From Candidatus Thiodiazotropha endolucinida (lineage in GTDB: Bacteria; Pseudomonadota; Gammaproteobacteria; Chromatiales; Chromatiaceae): a DNA stretch of 64,000 nt. The notes below the pieces were generated by a model. The model was not told where the DNA came from, made no database searches, and saw only the letters and a list, made by a program, of their open reading frames with translations. Location: assembly GCF_001715975.1 (NCBI RefSeq), contig NZ_MARB01000001.1, forward strand, positions 233,910 to 297,909, in the 5' to 3' direction. Shown here in pieces: positions 9,158-18,921 of the stretch. Position 1 is the stretch's first letter, and every line of letters begins with the position of its first letter. The translations under genes and the position numbers were made by a program.

Positions 9158-11760
9158 CGCATCCGCCACCACCGGTTACACGCCTCGGGCTGTTGAAGGG
9201 CTTCATGGCCATCTTCATACCCATGTGCCTGGTGTTGATGATTATCGGAGCTATGCATTACTACACCTTCTATACCACCGAACGATCTTCTATCGAGTCT
9301 CGTGAGCTGCTCAATGTGGACCTGGCAAAACGGATGATCGAGAAGGATATCGCCGATGTTGTCAGTGACTTGCTGTTTCTGGCGGAGCACATTGAGCGTC
9401 GGGGACTGCCTGAAGCATTGCCCTGGTCAAGAGAACAGCAAATCTCCGAAGAGTTCAAGATCTTCGCGAAAAATAAAGGGTTCTACGATCAGATTCGCTA
9501 CATCGACAATACCGGCATGGAAGTGGTGCGTATCAACTACTCAAATGGCGAGAGCCGGGTTGTACCGGAGTCTAAACTGCAAAATAAAAGCAGCCGTTAC
9601 TATTTCAAGGAAGGGCTGGCCTTGGATCGTGGCTATATCTATCTATCACCATTTGATCTGAACATGGAAGAGGGGGAGATCGAATTTCCCCTGAAACCGG
9701 TGATCCGCTTCGGTACACCGGTATTCGATAGTCATGGGGAGAAGCGCGGGATTGTGCTGTTGAACTATTTAGGCGACCGGTTGATTCAGAATTTCACCCG
9801 CGCTGCGGCGAATATCGCCGACCATATCGAACTGGTAAACAACGATGGCTATTGGCTGAGCAGCCCGAGGCAGGAAGATGAGTGGGGTTTCATGCTCGGC
9901 CATGAAGCCCGTTTTCAAAAGAACAATGCCGATGCGTGGCGGATAATCACTGAAAATAATAAGGGCCAAATACAGACCGAAAGCGGACTATTTACCTACA
10001 CCACTATTCACCCTTTCGTTACCACGATCAGAGATACCGCGTCCGTACAGGAGATTACAGAGATATATGAGGGGACTGGGTATTACTGGAAAATAGTCTC
10101 CCGCCTATCATCCCGGGAACTGTCGGCGACATTGCCGCTTTTTATCCAGAATCACTCCGCACTCTATTTTGCAATGCTTTTATTGGTGATGGGAGTGGCG
10201 TGGCTGCTTGCCTATTCACAACAACATCACAGGGCGGCAATGGCGCAGAGAGATTATGAACAACGCTTCCGCTATACACTCGAAAATATTGAACTGGCGG
10301 CAGTGACCCTCAACCTTAAAGGCGAGGTGACATTCTGCAATGATTATTTTCTCAAGATAACCGGCTGGAATAAGCATGATGTCATTGGCAGGAATTGGTT
10401 GCAGCAATTCGTGCCTGATGAGTTGGTGTCGGAAATCGATGGGATCATTCGGCGTATGCCCGATCCGGACATTTTTCCTCTTCGCTACGAGAGCGAAGTC
10501 AAATGTAAAAATGGTGAGCATCGGTTAATTACCTGGAACAACACGCTCTCTTTCGATGCCGACAACCATGTCATCGGTGCTACCGGTATTGGTGAGGATA
10601 TAACGGATAAGCGAAAAGCGGAAACCGATATATTAAAACTCTCCCAGGCGGTAGAACAGAGCCCAAGCGTTGTTATTATCACGAATGACCAGGGCCTGAT
10701 TGAATATGTAAACCCGAAATTTACCGAAGTGTCCGGTTATGAGCCGGCAGAGGTCTTGGGTCAAAATCCACGTATTCTCAAGTCGGGAGAAACAAGTCAG
10801 GAGGAGTATAAGGATCTATGGAATACAGTGATAAACGGGAGAGAGTGGCGCGGCGAATTTCATAACCGGCGAAAAAACGGTGAGCTCTACTGGGAAGGAG
10901 CCATCATATCCGGCATAAGGAATTCAGAGGGTAAGATAACTCATTTTTTGGCGGTTAAAGAAGATATATCGGAAAGGAAGCGGCTTGAAGCGGAAGTTGA
11001 GAAGCAGCACAGGGATCTTGCCAGGTCTGAAGTGTTGGCGGCAATGGGCAGGATGGCGAGTATGATCGCCCATGATCTGCGTAATCCGCTCTCGTCGGTA
11101 AAAATGACGCTGCAGATTTTAAGTAAACAATTGGATGTGAACAGGGATTCAGAGGTCCGGGAACTTTGCAACACTTCTCTTGAGCAGATCAGGTACATGG
11201 AAGAGATTCTGTCAGACATGCTCACCTATTCTCTGCCTGACGCACTGAAGCTGGAATGGTTGACGATCGATAAGATCATCGATATGGCGATCAGCCTTTC
11301 GCAGCGTAGAATCGATGAAAACAGGATCAAATTGGTCATCAACTACCATCCGGGTTTGCCAACCCTGTATGCAGATGCCACCAAGCTCAGACAGGTCTTT
11401 TCCAACCTGATTTCCAATGCCGCACAATCCACCGAGTCCAGTAACGATCCGATGGTGGTTATCGATGTCATGCTCGAACTTGGTTTGGAAGGAACCGCAA
11501 TCCGCATAGAGATTTGTGATAACGGTTGTGGTATCGACAAGCATGAAAGGGAGAAAATTTTCGAACCTTTCTTTACTACCAGGGCAAAGGGTACAGGTTT
11601 AGGACTGGCGATTGTCAAACGGATTCTTGATCAGCACCAGGCCAATATATCAGTGACAGATAATACCCCTTGTGGAAGTTGCGTCACCGTTGTGATACCT
11701 GTCAGGCATCAAGTGATCAGTGATGAAAGCGCCGTGAATATACAGGAGAAAGTCACATGA
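9148..11760 (+). CDS. Membrane sensor histidine kinase with periplasmic domain and two PAS domains
   Basis: 870 residues. A first membrane helix lies near residues 14-36, a large periplasmic segment of about 300 residues (Cache-like by layout) follows, then a second helix near 335-355 (ALYFAMLLLVMGVAWLLAY). Two PAS domains occupy about 370-490 and 500-620. The dimerisation box contains H642 (MIAHDLRNPL), and the ATPase part shows N and G boxes (SNLISNAAQS, DNGCGID, GTGLGLAIV). It should sense a periplasmic or redox signal and phosphorylate the response regulator encoded immediately downstream with a 4-nt overlap. The signal is unknown. It is distinct from the HupT-like kinase at 58823. Confidence 0.9.
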   Translation: MPITHPPPPVTRLGLLKGFMAIFIPMCLVLMIIGAMHYYTFYTTERSSIESRELLNVDLAKRMIEKDIADVVSDLLFLAEHIERRGLPEALPWSREQQISEEFKIFAKNKGFYDQIRYIDNTGMEVVRINYSNGESRVVPESKLQNKSSRYYFKEGLALDRGYIYLSPFDLNMEEGEIEFPLKPVIRFGTPVFDSHGEKRGIVLLNYLGDRLIQNFTRAAANIADHIELVNNDGYWLSSPRQEDEWGFMLGHEARFQKNNADAWRIITENNKGQIQTESGLFTYTTIHPFVTTIRDTASVQEITEIYEGTGYYWKIVSRLSSRELSATLPLFIQNHSALYFAMLLLVMGVAWLLAYSQQHHRAAMAQRDYEQRFRYTLENIELAAVTLNLKGEVTFCNDYFLKITGWNKHDVIGRNWLQQFVPDELVSEIDGIIRRMPDPDIFPLRYESEVKCKNGEHRLITWNNTLSFDADNHVIGATGIGEDITDKRKAETDILKLSQAVEQSPSVVIITNDQGLIEYVNPKFTEVSGYEPAEVLGQNPRILKSGETSQEEYKDLWNTVINGREWRGEFHNRRKNGELYWEGAIISGIRNSEGKITHFLAVKEDISERKRLEAEVEKQHRDLARSEVLAAMGRMASMIAHDLRNPLSSVKMTLQILSKQLDVNRDSEVRELCNTSLEQIRYMEEILSDMLTYSLPDALKLEWLTIDKIIDMAISLSQRRIDENRIKLVINYHPGLPTLYADATKLRQVFSNLISNAAQSTESSNDPMVVIDVMLELGLEGTAIRIEICDNGCGIDKHEREKIFEPFFTTRAKGTGLGLAIVKRILDQHQANISVTDNTPCGSCVTVVIPVRHQVISDESAVNIQEKVT

Positions 11761-13157
11761 GCAGGATACTGATTGTCGATGATGACGAAGCCAGCTGCAG
11801 AACACTTCAGTTTCATTTGCGTAGTCAGAATCATAGTGTCGAAATCACAGGCAGCGTCGATGAGGGATTGGCTGTTGCAGACTCATATCATCCTGACTTG
11901 ATTATATTGGATATTAGAATGCCGGGACGATCGGGTCTGGAAGGGTTACCGGACTTTATAAAGTTACTGCCTAGTGTCCATGTAATTATGATTACGGCAT
12001 TTCATGATATGGAAAGCACAATCGAAGCCATGCAGCAAGGTGCCGAGGACTATATCCACAAACCGATCGACATCGACGAGCTGGATACCTCCATTGCACG
12101 TCTGTTGACCAAAAAGGGGGATACCGACAACCTGCTGATCCCTACCTCACCAGAGAATATCGGGGATGCCTTGAGCATGGTCGGGCGCAGCCGCGCCATG
12201 AAAGAGATATTCAAGACCATCGGTCTGGTGGCAAAAAGCCCGGCATCGGTGTTGATCACCGGGGAGTCGGGGACCGGCAAGGAGTTGGTGGCGAGGGCCA
12301 TCCACCGGTCCAGTCAAAATCCCAATGGTCCGTTCGTTGCGGTCAACTGCGCGGCGCTGGTGGAAACATTGCTCGAGTCAGATATGTTCGGCCATGAAAA
12401 AGGTGCGTTTACCGGTGCCGTGGTGAGGCAAGAGGGCAAGTTCTCATTGGCGCGCGGCGGGACGATTTTTCTCGATGAGGTGGGGGAATTGTCACCTGGC
12501 ATGCAGGCCAAGCTGCTGCGGGTGCTGCAATATAAGGAATTTACGCCATTGGGCGCCAAGGAATCGCAAACAACCAATGCCAGAGTGATTACCGCGACGA
12601 ATGTCGACCTGGCTGAAAAGGTCAGCGAGAAGAGCTTTCGCGAGGATCTGTACTATCGGTTGCAGGTTGTCAATATTCATCTGCCGCCGCTACGTGAGCG
12701 TAAAGAAGATCTGATGGATCTGATCCAAACACTCCTGGGTCGGATCAATAAAGAGTTGCATAGAAATGTTACACATATCAACAAGGAAGTGTTGGAGGCA
12801 TTTGAACGCTATGAGTGGCCCGGTAATGTACGTGAACTGGAGAATATCCTGATGAAGAGTATCGCCTTGTCTCAAGGTGACGCATTGACCAGGGATCAGC
12901 TCCCTGAACCATTGAGGATGGACAACACACAATTCTCGGGTCATCCCCGTGAAGCCAGGCCGCTGACTGAACAAAGCCTTGAGGATATCGAGAGGATACA
13001 TGTAAAACGCGTCCTGGATGCAACCGGATGGCACAAGGGCCAAGCTTGCGAAATACTCGGGATTTCGAGGCCGCGGTTGCGCCGCTTGATCCGTCAATAT
13101 GACTTAATCTCAGACCATGATATCGAGGTCGACAGCGAGATGAATGAAGATGCATAG
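11757..13157 (+). CDS. NtrC-type sigma54 response regulator
   Basis: 466 residues. Receiver domain with phospho-acceptor D52 (LIILDIRMPG), central AAA+ domain with Walker A GESGTGKE and the sigma54-contact loop GAFTGA, arginine-finger region FREDLYYRL, and a C-terminal Fis-like helix-turn-helix (ACEILGISRPRLRRLIRQY). It is translationally coupled to the kinase gene (ATGA) and ends about 170 bp before a strong -24/-12 promoter serving hupSL. It may activate that promoter, the cluster upstream, or both; this is inference from position. A second NtrC-type regulator, HoxA-like, is at 57208. Confidence 0.9.
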   Translation: MSRILIVDDDEASCRTLQFHLRSQNHSVEITGSVDEGLAVADSYHPDLIILDIRMPGRSGLEGLPDFIKLLPSVHVIMITAFHDMESTIEAMQQGAEDYIHKPIDIDELDTSIARLLTKKGDTDNLLIPTSPENIGDALSMVGRSRAMKEIFKTIGLVAKSPASVLITGESGTGKELVARAIHRSSQNPNGPFVAVNCAALVETLLESDMFGHEKGAFTGAVVRQEGKFSLARGGTIFLDEVGELSPGMQAKLLRVLQYKEFTPLGAKESQTTNARVITATNVDLAEKVSEKSFREDLYYRLQVVNIHLPPLRERKEDLMDLIQTLLGRINKELHRNVTHINKEVLEAFERYEWPGNVRELENILMKSIALSQGDALTRDQLPEPLRMDNTQFSGHPREARPLTEQSLEDIERIHVKRVLDATGWHKGQACEILGISRPRLRRLIRQYDLISDHDIEVDSEMNEDA

Positions 13158-13330
13158 TCTGATTCGCATCTCCACATCAGTATAAGATCCATCAATCCCC
13201 CCACCTTTCTAAACTACTGGTAACCTGCTTTCCAGTTATCTCCTCAGAAGTAAAGAATCAATTCCATCCGATTGATAGCGCAGATATTGTAAGCCTCACT
13301 AACATACTGAAATAAAAATAAAAAAATGAA

Positions 13331-13346
13331 TGGCATAAGTGTTGCA
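13331..13346 (+). promoter_or_regulatory. Sigma54 -24/-12 promoter of the hupSL operon
   Basis: TGGCATAAGTGTTGCA fits TGGCACN5TTGCW, with exactly 10 bp between the GG and GC dinucleotides. Predicted transcription start is near 13357, 36 nt before the hupS ATG. The preceding 30 bp are A-rich, which could help bending. Hydrogenase operons of this type are classically controlled by sigma54 with HoxA/HupR-type activators. Confidence 0.85.
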
Positions 13347-13392
13347 GATTTAACATTGCATATCTGGTTTGTTGATTCGGAGGCAGAGGATA

Positions 13393-14472
13393 ATGACCGA
13401 GACATTTTATGATGTGATGCGGCGGCAAGGAATCACTCGCCGTAGTTTTCTGAAATTCTGCAGCCTGACGGCCTCTGCGCTCGGGCTTGGGCCCGCAGTG
13501 GTACCGCGTATCGCCGAGGCGATGGAGAGCAAGCCACGCATTCCGGTGTTATGGCTGCATGGTCTGGAATGTACCTGCTGTTCCGAATCGTTCATCCGCT
13601 CGGCGCATCCATTGGCGAAAGACGTGGTGCTGTCGATGATCTCACTTGACTACGACGACACCATCATGGCCGCTGCCGGCCATCAGGCGGAAGCGATTGT
13701 GGAAGAGACCATTGAAAAGTATGACGGCAACTTCATCCTTGCGGTGGAGGGTAATCCGCCACTGGACGAGGATGGCATGTACTGCATCATCGGCGGCAAG
13801 CCATTCGTCGATCAGTTGAAGATGACCGCCGAACACTGCAAGGCGATCATCTCCTGGGGTTCCTGTGCCTCATGGGGATGCGTTCAGGCCGCACGTCCCA
13901 ATCCGACTCGTGCCACGCCGGTGCATAAGGTGCCGGGTCTGGCCAATAAGCCGATCATCAAGGTGCCCGGTTGCCCTCCCATCGCCGAAGTCATGACAGC
14001 CGTGGTGACCTACATCCTGACCTTCGAGAAATTCCCCGAGTTGGATCGTCAGGGCAGACCCAAGATGTTCTACAGTCAGCGGATCCACGACAAATGTTAT
14101 CGTCGACCCCATTTCGATGCGGGACAGTTTGTCGAGGCCTGGGATGACGACTCCGCCAGGAAGGGATACTGCCTCTACAAAATGGGTTGTAAAGGGCCGA
14201 CCACCTATAACGCTTGCTCAACTGTTCGTTGGAACGGCGGGCTCTCCTTTCCGATCCAGGCAGGCCATGGCTGTATCGGTTGTTCCGAAGACGGTTTCTG
14301 GGACAAGGGTAGTTTCTATCAGCACGTAACCGATACCCATCAATTCGGGGTCGAGGCCAATGCCGATAAGGTCGGCCTGGCCGCTGCCGGGATCGTCGGC
14401 GCCACGGCCGCCGCCCACGCAGCCGTTACCGCGATCAAGAATGCGCAGAAGAAAGGAGATCAGGATCAATGA
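13393..14472 (+). CDS. hupS: Uptake [NiFe]-hydrogenase small subunit, O2-tolerant type
   Basis: 359 residues from ATG 13393, chosen because it follows GGAGGCAGAGGA and directly gives a Tat signal with RRSFLKF at residues 16-22; an upstream in-frame TTG at 13369 lies only about 12 nt after the predicted transcription start. The proximal cluster region shows C60, C62, C63 and C158, C163, the two extra cysteines (CTCC and GSCASWGC) that mark the six-Cys [4Fe-3S] cluster of O2-tolerant group 1d enzymes. The C-terminus has a hydrophobic anchor (about 325-350). It passes electrons from the HupL active site to cytochrome b (HupC) at the periplasmic membrane face. ATGA overlap with hupL. Confidence 0.96.
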   Translation: MTETFYDVMRRQGITRRSFLKFCSLTASALGLGPAVVPRIAEAMESKPRIPVLWLHGLECTCCSESFIRSAHPLAKDVVLSMISLDYDDTIMAAAGHQAEAIVEETIEKYDGNFILAVEGNPPLDEDGMYCIIGGKPFVDQLKMTAEHCKAIISWGSCASWGCVQAARPNPTRATPVHKVPGLANKPIIKVPGCPPIAEVMTAVVTYILTFEKFPELDRQGRPKMFYSQRIHDKCYRRPHFDAGQFVEAWDDDSARKGYCLYKMGCKGPTTYNACSTVRWNGGLSFPIQAGHGCIGCSEDGFWDKGSFYQHVTDTHQFGVEANADKVGLAAAGIVGATAAAHAAVTAIKNAQKKGDQDQ

Positions 14473-16265
14473 GTACCAAGACCACTCCCAACGGTTATAC
14501 CCTGGACGACTCCGGTCAGCGCGTCGTCGTCGATCCGGTGACCCGCATCGAGGGCCATATGCGCTGCGAGGTTAACGTGGATGAGGAGAATATCATTCGC
14601 AATGCGGTTTCCACCGGCACCATGTGGCGCGGGCTTGAGGTGATTCTCAAGGGACGTGACCCCAGAGATGCCTGGGCCTTTACACAGCGTATCTGTGGCG
14701 TCTGTACCGGTACCCATGCATTGACATCCGTGCGTGCGGTCGAGGATGCGCTGAAGATCGAGATTCCGGAAAATGCCAACTCGATTCGTAATATCATGCA
14801 GTTGACCCTGCAGGCTCACGATCACCTGGTCCACTTCTACCATCTGCACGCATTGGACTGGGTCAATCCGGTGAATGCCCTGAAGGCAAATCCGAAGGCG
14901 ACTTCAGAACTGCAGCAGAAGGTTTCACCAAAGCACGCCAAATCGTCCCCCGGGTATTTTCGCGATATTCAGAATCGCCTGAAGAAATTCATAGAGAGCG
15001 GTCAGCTGGGGCCCTTCAAAAACGGCTACTGGACCAATCCGGCCTATCTGTTGCCGCCGGAGGCCGATCTGATGGCGGTAACCCACTATCTGGAGGCCCT
15101 CGACTTTCAGAAAGAGATCATGAAGATCCGCACTATCCTGGGCGGTAAGGATCCCCATCCCAACTGGCTGGTGGGGGGCGTGCCCTGTCCCATCAATGTG
15201 GACGGTGTAGGTTCGGTGGGTGCGCTCAACATGGTGTCACTGAACCAGATCTCATCGATCATCGACAGCACTCGTGAATTCGTGAAAAACGTCTATATTC
15301 CGGACATCCTGGCGGTGGGGCAGTTCTATAAGGGATGGCTCTATGGCGGCGGCATCTCAGGCACCAGCGTACTGGCCTATGGCGACATTCCCGATCGGGC
15401 CAACGACTACTCCCCAGGCAATCTGCTGATGCCCAGCGGCGCCATTATCGACGGTAATCTGAAGGAGGTGCATGAGGTCGACCTGCGTAATCCGGATGAG
15501 ATCCAGGAGTTCGTACCCCACTCCTGGTACAACTATCCGGACGGTGTCAAAGGCCTGCATCCCTGGGATGGTATCACCGAGGATAACTTCCAGCTTGGGC
15601 CCAATACCAAGGGAACCAAGACCGACATCGAGCAGATCGACGAGAATGCCAAATACTCCTGGATCAAGGCACCGCGTTGGCGCGGTCACGCCATGGAGGT
15701 GGGACCGCTGGCCCGTTACGTGATCGGTTACGCCAAGGGCCACGAGGAGATCACCGAGCAGATCAATTTCGTGCTCAAAACCCTCGATGTACCGGTCACT
15801 GCGCTCTTCTCCACTCTCGGCCGCACCGCGGCGCGTGCCCTGGAGGCAGACTGGGCCGGCGATAAGATGCGCTACTTCATGGACAAGATGATCGCCAATA
15901 TCAAGGCGGGCGACTCAAGTACGGCCAACGTGGACAACTGGGATCCCGCCACCTGGCCCAAGGAGGCCAAGGGGGTCGGTATCAGTGAAGCGCCGCGGGG
16001 CGCACTTGGTCACTGGATCCGCATCAAGGATACCCGCATCGACAACTATCAGTGTGTGGTCCCCACTACCTGGAACGGATCACCACGCGACAGTGAGGGC
16101 AATATCGGTGCCTTCGAGGCCTCGTTGATGAATACCAAGGTAGCCAGAGCAGAGGAACCGGTGGAGATCCTGCGTACCTTGCACAGTTTCGATCCCTGTC
16201 TTGCCTGTTCCACCCATGTGATGAGTGATGAGGGAAGGGAGTTGGCGAAGGTGAAGGTACGGTGA
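14469..16265 (+). CDS. hupL: Uptake [NiFe]-hydrogenase large subunit
   Basis: 598 residues. The N-terminal nickel-ligand motif RICGVC and the C-terminal motif DPCLACSTH are both present; a 15-residue tail ([15 protein letters not shown]) follows the final His, the usual target of the HupD/HyaD-type maturation protease, encoded here at 46696. The gas-channel positions are Val (CGVC) and Leu (HFYHL), as in catalytic enzymes and unlike the sensor HupV at 61202. It splits H2 in the periplasm after co-export with HupS through the Tat pathway. Operon with hupS (4-nt overlap). Confidence 0.97.
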   Translation: MSTKTTPNGYTLDDSGQRVVVDPVTRIEGHMRCEVNVDEENIIRNAVSTGTMWRGLEVILKGRDPRDAWAFTQRICGVCTGTHALTSVRAVEDALKIEIPENANSIRNIMQLTLQAHDHLVHFYHLHALDWVNPVNALKANPKATSELQQKVSPKHAKSSPGYFRDIQNRLKKFIESGQLGPFKNGYWTNPAYLLPPEADLMAVTHYLEALDFQKEIMKIRTILGGKDPHPNWLVGGVPCPINVDGVGSVGALNMVSLNQISSIIDSTREFVKNVYIPDILAVGQFYKGWLYGGGISGTSVLAYGDIPDRANDYSPGNLLMPSGAIIDGNLKEVHEVDLRNPDEIQEFVPHSWYNYPDGVKGLHPWDGITEDNFQLGPNTKGTKTDIEQIDENAKYSWIKAPRWRGHAMEVGPLARYVIGYAKGHEEITEQINFVLKTLDVPVTALFSTLGRTAARALEADWAGDKMRYFMDKMIANIKAGDSSTANVDNWDPATWPKEAKGVGISEAPRGALGHWIRIKDTRIDNYQCVVPTTWNGSPRDSEGNIGAFEASLMNTKVARAEEPVEILRTLHSFDPCLACSTHVMSDEGRELAKVKVR

Positions 16266-16322
16266 TGGCGCAAGTTTTGAGATATGAGTTTTTAGTTTTG
16301 ATACGTATGCAGAGGATATGAA

Positions 16323-16520
16323 ATGAAAAAGATTGTAGTTGGATTCGTCAGTGCATCCTTCCTGACAATAAGCGGCCCGCTGTCGGCTCATGTAGGTGAG
16401 CATGGGTCGGTGGGTTTCCTGGCCGATATGACCCATCTGCTGGTGGACCACGGCTACCTGTTGGCTCTATCGGGTGTTGTAGTGGTCGGTCTCATTCTGA
16501 CGCGCTTAACCTGCCGTTGA
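16323..16520 (+). CDS. Small signal-bearing membrane protein between hupL and hupC (65 aa)
   Basis: 65 residues. A signal-like helix (residues 4-20, cleavage near LSAHVGEHG) is followed by a His-rich short stretch (HVGEHGSVGF, HLLVDHGYLL) and a second helix (about 42-60). The AH.GEHG start of the mature part loosely resembles the N-terminus of HupE/UreJ nickel transporters, but the protein is far too short to be one. Its place between the large subunit and cytochrome b, 57 nt after hupL and 44 nt before hupC, suggests an accessory of the membrane complex. I do not recognise a named family. Confidence 0.7.
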   Translation: MKKIVVGFVSASFLTISGPLSAHVGEHGSVGFLADMTHLLVDHGYLLALSGVVVVGLILTRLTCR

Positions 16521-16564
16521 GCCATCGCCACTCTGTCCCTGATTGACGTTCAGGAGTCACGCAA

Positions 16565-17248
16565 ATGCAGACAACCATCAAACGCACCGCTGTTTATGTC
16601 TATGAAGCCCCGGTCAGGTTGTGGCACTGGGTCAATGCATTGGCAATCACGGTACTCGCGATAACGGGTTACTTCATAGCCAATCCTCTGCCCACCATGC
16701 CGGGGGAGGCGAGCGATCACTTTCTCATGGGCTACATGCGCTTCGCGCACTTCGCCGCGGCATATATATTCACCGTGGGTTTTATCGGCCGGATCTACTG
16801 GGCATTTGTCGGCAATGAACACGCAAAGGAGTTGTTTCGCCTGCCGTTCTACCGCCTATCATTCTGGAAAGAGCTGATACACGAGGTGCGCTGGTATGCC
16901 TTCATGGAAAAGGAACCGAAGAAATACGAGGGCCACAACCCATTGGCCCATCTTACCATGGTCGCGATCATTACCGTGGGCAGTATCGCGATGGTACTGA
17001 CGGGCTTCTCCCTCTATGCAGAGCAGACCGGGCTGGGCAGTTGGCAGGACCAGCTGTTCGGTTGGTTGATCCCCTTGGTGGGTCAGAGCCAGGATGTGCG
17101 CCTGTGGCACCACTGGGGTATGTGGATCATCGTCGTCTTCGTCATTATCCATGTCTATGTGGCGATCCGGGAGGATATCGTCTCACGCCAGAGTCTGATC
17201 AGTACCATGATCAGTGGTTGGCGTATGTTCAAGGACGACAGACCCTGA
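16565..17248 (+). CDS. hupC: Ni/Fe-hydrogenase b-type cytochrome subunit
   Basis: 227 residues with four hydrophobic helices and the His residues that ligate two b haems in HyaC/HupC/HoxZ proteins: H in VRLWHWVNAL, H in RFAHFAAAYIF, and H residues in WHHWGMW and VIIHVYVAIRED. It takes electrons from the HupS distal cluster into the quinone pool. AGGAG precedes the ATG. It is the last gene of the structural operon; a strong terminator follows 60 nt downstream, so the usual hupD is not next to it. Confidence 0.95.
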   Translation: MQTTIKRTAVYVYEAPVRLWHWVNALAITVLAITGYFIANPLPTMPGEASDHFLMGYMRFAHFAAAYIFTVGFIGRIYWAFVGNEHAKELFRLPFYRLSFWKELIHEVRWYAFMEKEPKKYEGHNPLAHLTMVAIITVGSIAMVLTGFSLYAEQTGLGSWQDQLFGWLIPLVGQSQDVRLWHHWGMWIIVVFVIIHVYVAIREDIVSRQSLISTMISGWRMFKDDRP

Positions 17249-17307
17249 TTCAGCAACTCATGCCCTCTGGCGTCACCAGGGAAGGTTTTATACGCCAATT
17301 TTGAGTA

Positions 17308-17334
17308 AGCGCGGATTTCCCGCGCTTTTTTTTT
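17308..17334 (+). terminator. Rho-independent terminator of the hupSLC operon
   Basis: A 7-bp GC-rich stem AGCGCGG / CCGCGCT with a 5-nt loop (ATTTC) is followed by nine T residues. It ends the hydrogenase structural operon and separates it from the oxidoreductase gene at 17398. Confidence 0.92.
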
Positions 17335-17397
17335 CATGAGTCACAGGCTATAACGAGTTAATTGTGATTGAATAAACAACAACCTTGAGAGGATGTC

Positions 17398-18390
17398 ATG
17401 CCTGAAAACTTTCCCGCCTACCTGATCTCGAAAACCGATAATGGTCAAATCACTGAATTGAAAGATATTACGCTCGATGAGTTGATGGATGGTGATGTCA
17501 CTGTGAAGGTGGAGTATTCAACCCTCAATTACAAGGATGGCCTTGCCTTGACCGGCAGGGCGCCGGTTGTGAGGCGTTTTCCCCTGGTTCCCGGGATCGA
17601 CTTTGCGGGTAGTGTCGTCAGCTCAGAACATCCGGGATTCAAGCAGGGCGACAAGGTTGTATTGAACGGCTTCGGCGTGGGAGAGGTTCATTCAGGCGGT
17701 TATGCCGGCATGGCACGGGTGAAAGGCGATTGGCTGGTCGCGTTGCCGAACGGATTTACACCACGACAGGCCATGGCCGTAGGTACAGCCGGTTATACCG
17801 CCATGTTGTGCGTATTGGCATTGGAACAGCATGGATTGACCCCGGATAGCGGAGATATTTTGGTTACCGGCGCGGCCGGTGGCGTCGGCAGTGTGGCTGT
17901 CTCGCTCCTTTCGCGCCTCGGTTATCAGGTGACAGGATCGAGCGGAAGAGCGTCGCAAAGGGAATACCTGATCGGTTTGGGTGCTCAGGAGGTTATCGAT
18001 CGCAGTGAATTCAACGGCAAGGTCAAACCCCTTGCAAAGGAGCGTTGGGCAGCGGCAATCGATGTGGCGGGTGGCAATACTCTGGCAAATGTCCTGAGCC
18101 AGATCAATTATGGCGGTGCTGTTGCTGCCTGCGGATTGGCGGAATCGATGGATCTTCCCACCTCAGTAGCACCCTTTATTCTACGGGGCGTGACACTGTA
18201 TGGTATCGACTCTGTGATGGCATCCATTGAAAAGCGCCAACTGGCATGGAACAGATTGGCAAGGGATCTGGATCTAGCTCAGCTGGAAGCGATGACTGTG
18301 GAGCTTCCCTTCAGCGATTTACCGGCTGCGGCAGAAGAGATACTGGCAGGGAATGTGCGTGGCCGTACCCTTGTGAAGATACCGAGCTGA
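17398..18390 (+). CDS. YhdH/AcuI-type acrylyl-CoA reductase-like MDR oxidoreductase
   Basis: 330 residues of the medium-chain dehydrogenase/reductase superfamily without structural zinc. Visible signatures: [31 protein letters not shown] near residue 40, the YhdH/YhfP/AcuI hallmark, and the nucleotide-binding motif [19 protein letters not shown] near 160. AcuI proteins reduce acrylyl-CoA to propionyl-CoA with NADPH, removing a toxic intermediate of 3-hydroxypropionate or DMSP routes. It is flanked by the hup terminator and a separate small gene, so it appears monocistronic. The substrate is not fixed by sequence; a general quinone or enone reductase is the alternative. Confidence 0.85.
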   Translation: MPENFPAYLISKTDNGQITELKDITLDELMDGDVTVKVEYSTLNYKDGLALTGRAPVVRRFPLVPGIDFAGSVVSSEHPGFKQGDKVVLNGFGVGEVHSGGYAGMARVKGDWLVALPNGFTPRQAMAVGTAGYTAMLCVLALEQHGLTPDSGDILVTGAAGGVGSVAVSLLSRLGYQVTGSSGRASQREYLIGLGAQEVIDRSEFNGKVKPLAKERWAAAIDVAGGNTLANVLSQINYGGAVAACGLAESMDLPTSVAPFILRGVTLYGIDSVMASIEKRQLAWNRLARDLDLAQLEAMTVELPFSDLPAAAEEILAGNVRGRTLVKIPS

Positions 18391-18436
18391 ATTACTGATA
18401 TTGCAGATATTATTTTGAAATCATTCTGAGTGTGGG

Positions 18437-18907
18437 GTGTTTTATGGCGAAAAAAAAGATAAGAAACTGAAGAAAAAACTCAAGCAAGGCAAGGGAAAAC
18501 TGAAACCTGCCGATGTTGTCTCGGATGATTCTGCAATCCAGACGTTAACGCAAAAGATTCAGAAGCTCAAAGCTGAGCTCGAAGAGCGCGATGATGTCAT
18601 TGGCCGTTTGCAAAAACGTTTGAAAAAGGCAGAGAGCAAAAGCGGGAAAAAAGGCAAAAAAGAGAAGAAACCGAAGGGAGGGGGTGGCGCAGCCAGATTA
18701 CTGCGAGCCCAACAGTCGACCCGAATCGGCGTCGTACAGAAAGAGGCATGGAAGCAACACGGTTTTCTGCGTAATAGATACGAGTACTATATGGAGGACG
18801 GTCGGGACAAGGAGACGGCAAGAGCATTGGCAGACCAGGACCTGAGAGACGCTTTTGGTGACAAGGCGGGTTATACCAAACTGGAGCTGGAGGATATTCT
18901 ATCCTGA
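18437..18907 (+). CDS. Lysine-rich coiled-coil protein of unknown function, start uncertain
   Basis: 156 residues in the long frame. The first 85 residues are Lys-rich with a coiled-coil stretch (KIQKLKAELEERDDVIGRLQKRLKKAE), and the last 70 form a compact-looking domain (VQKEAWKQHGFLRNRYEYYM). The long frame only opens with GTG 18437, which has no ribosome site. ATG 18444, 6 nt after a GGGG run, begins MAKKK in another frame and stops at once, but a ninth A in the A8 run at 18449-18457 would join it to the long frame. I therefore think the run is miscounted or slippery. No family recognised. Confidence 0.65.
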   Translation: MFYGEKKDKKLKKKLKQGKGKLKPADVVSDDSAIQTLTQKIQKLKAELEERDDVIGRLQKRLKKAESKSGKKGKKEKKPKGGGGAARLLRAQQSTRIGVVQKEAWKQHGFLRNRYEYYMEDGRDKETARALADQDLRDAFGDKAGYTKLELEDILS

Positions 18908-18921
18908 TCGTGATCGGATCA

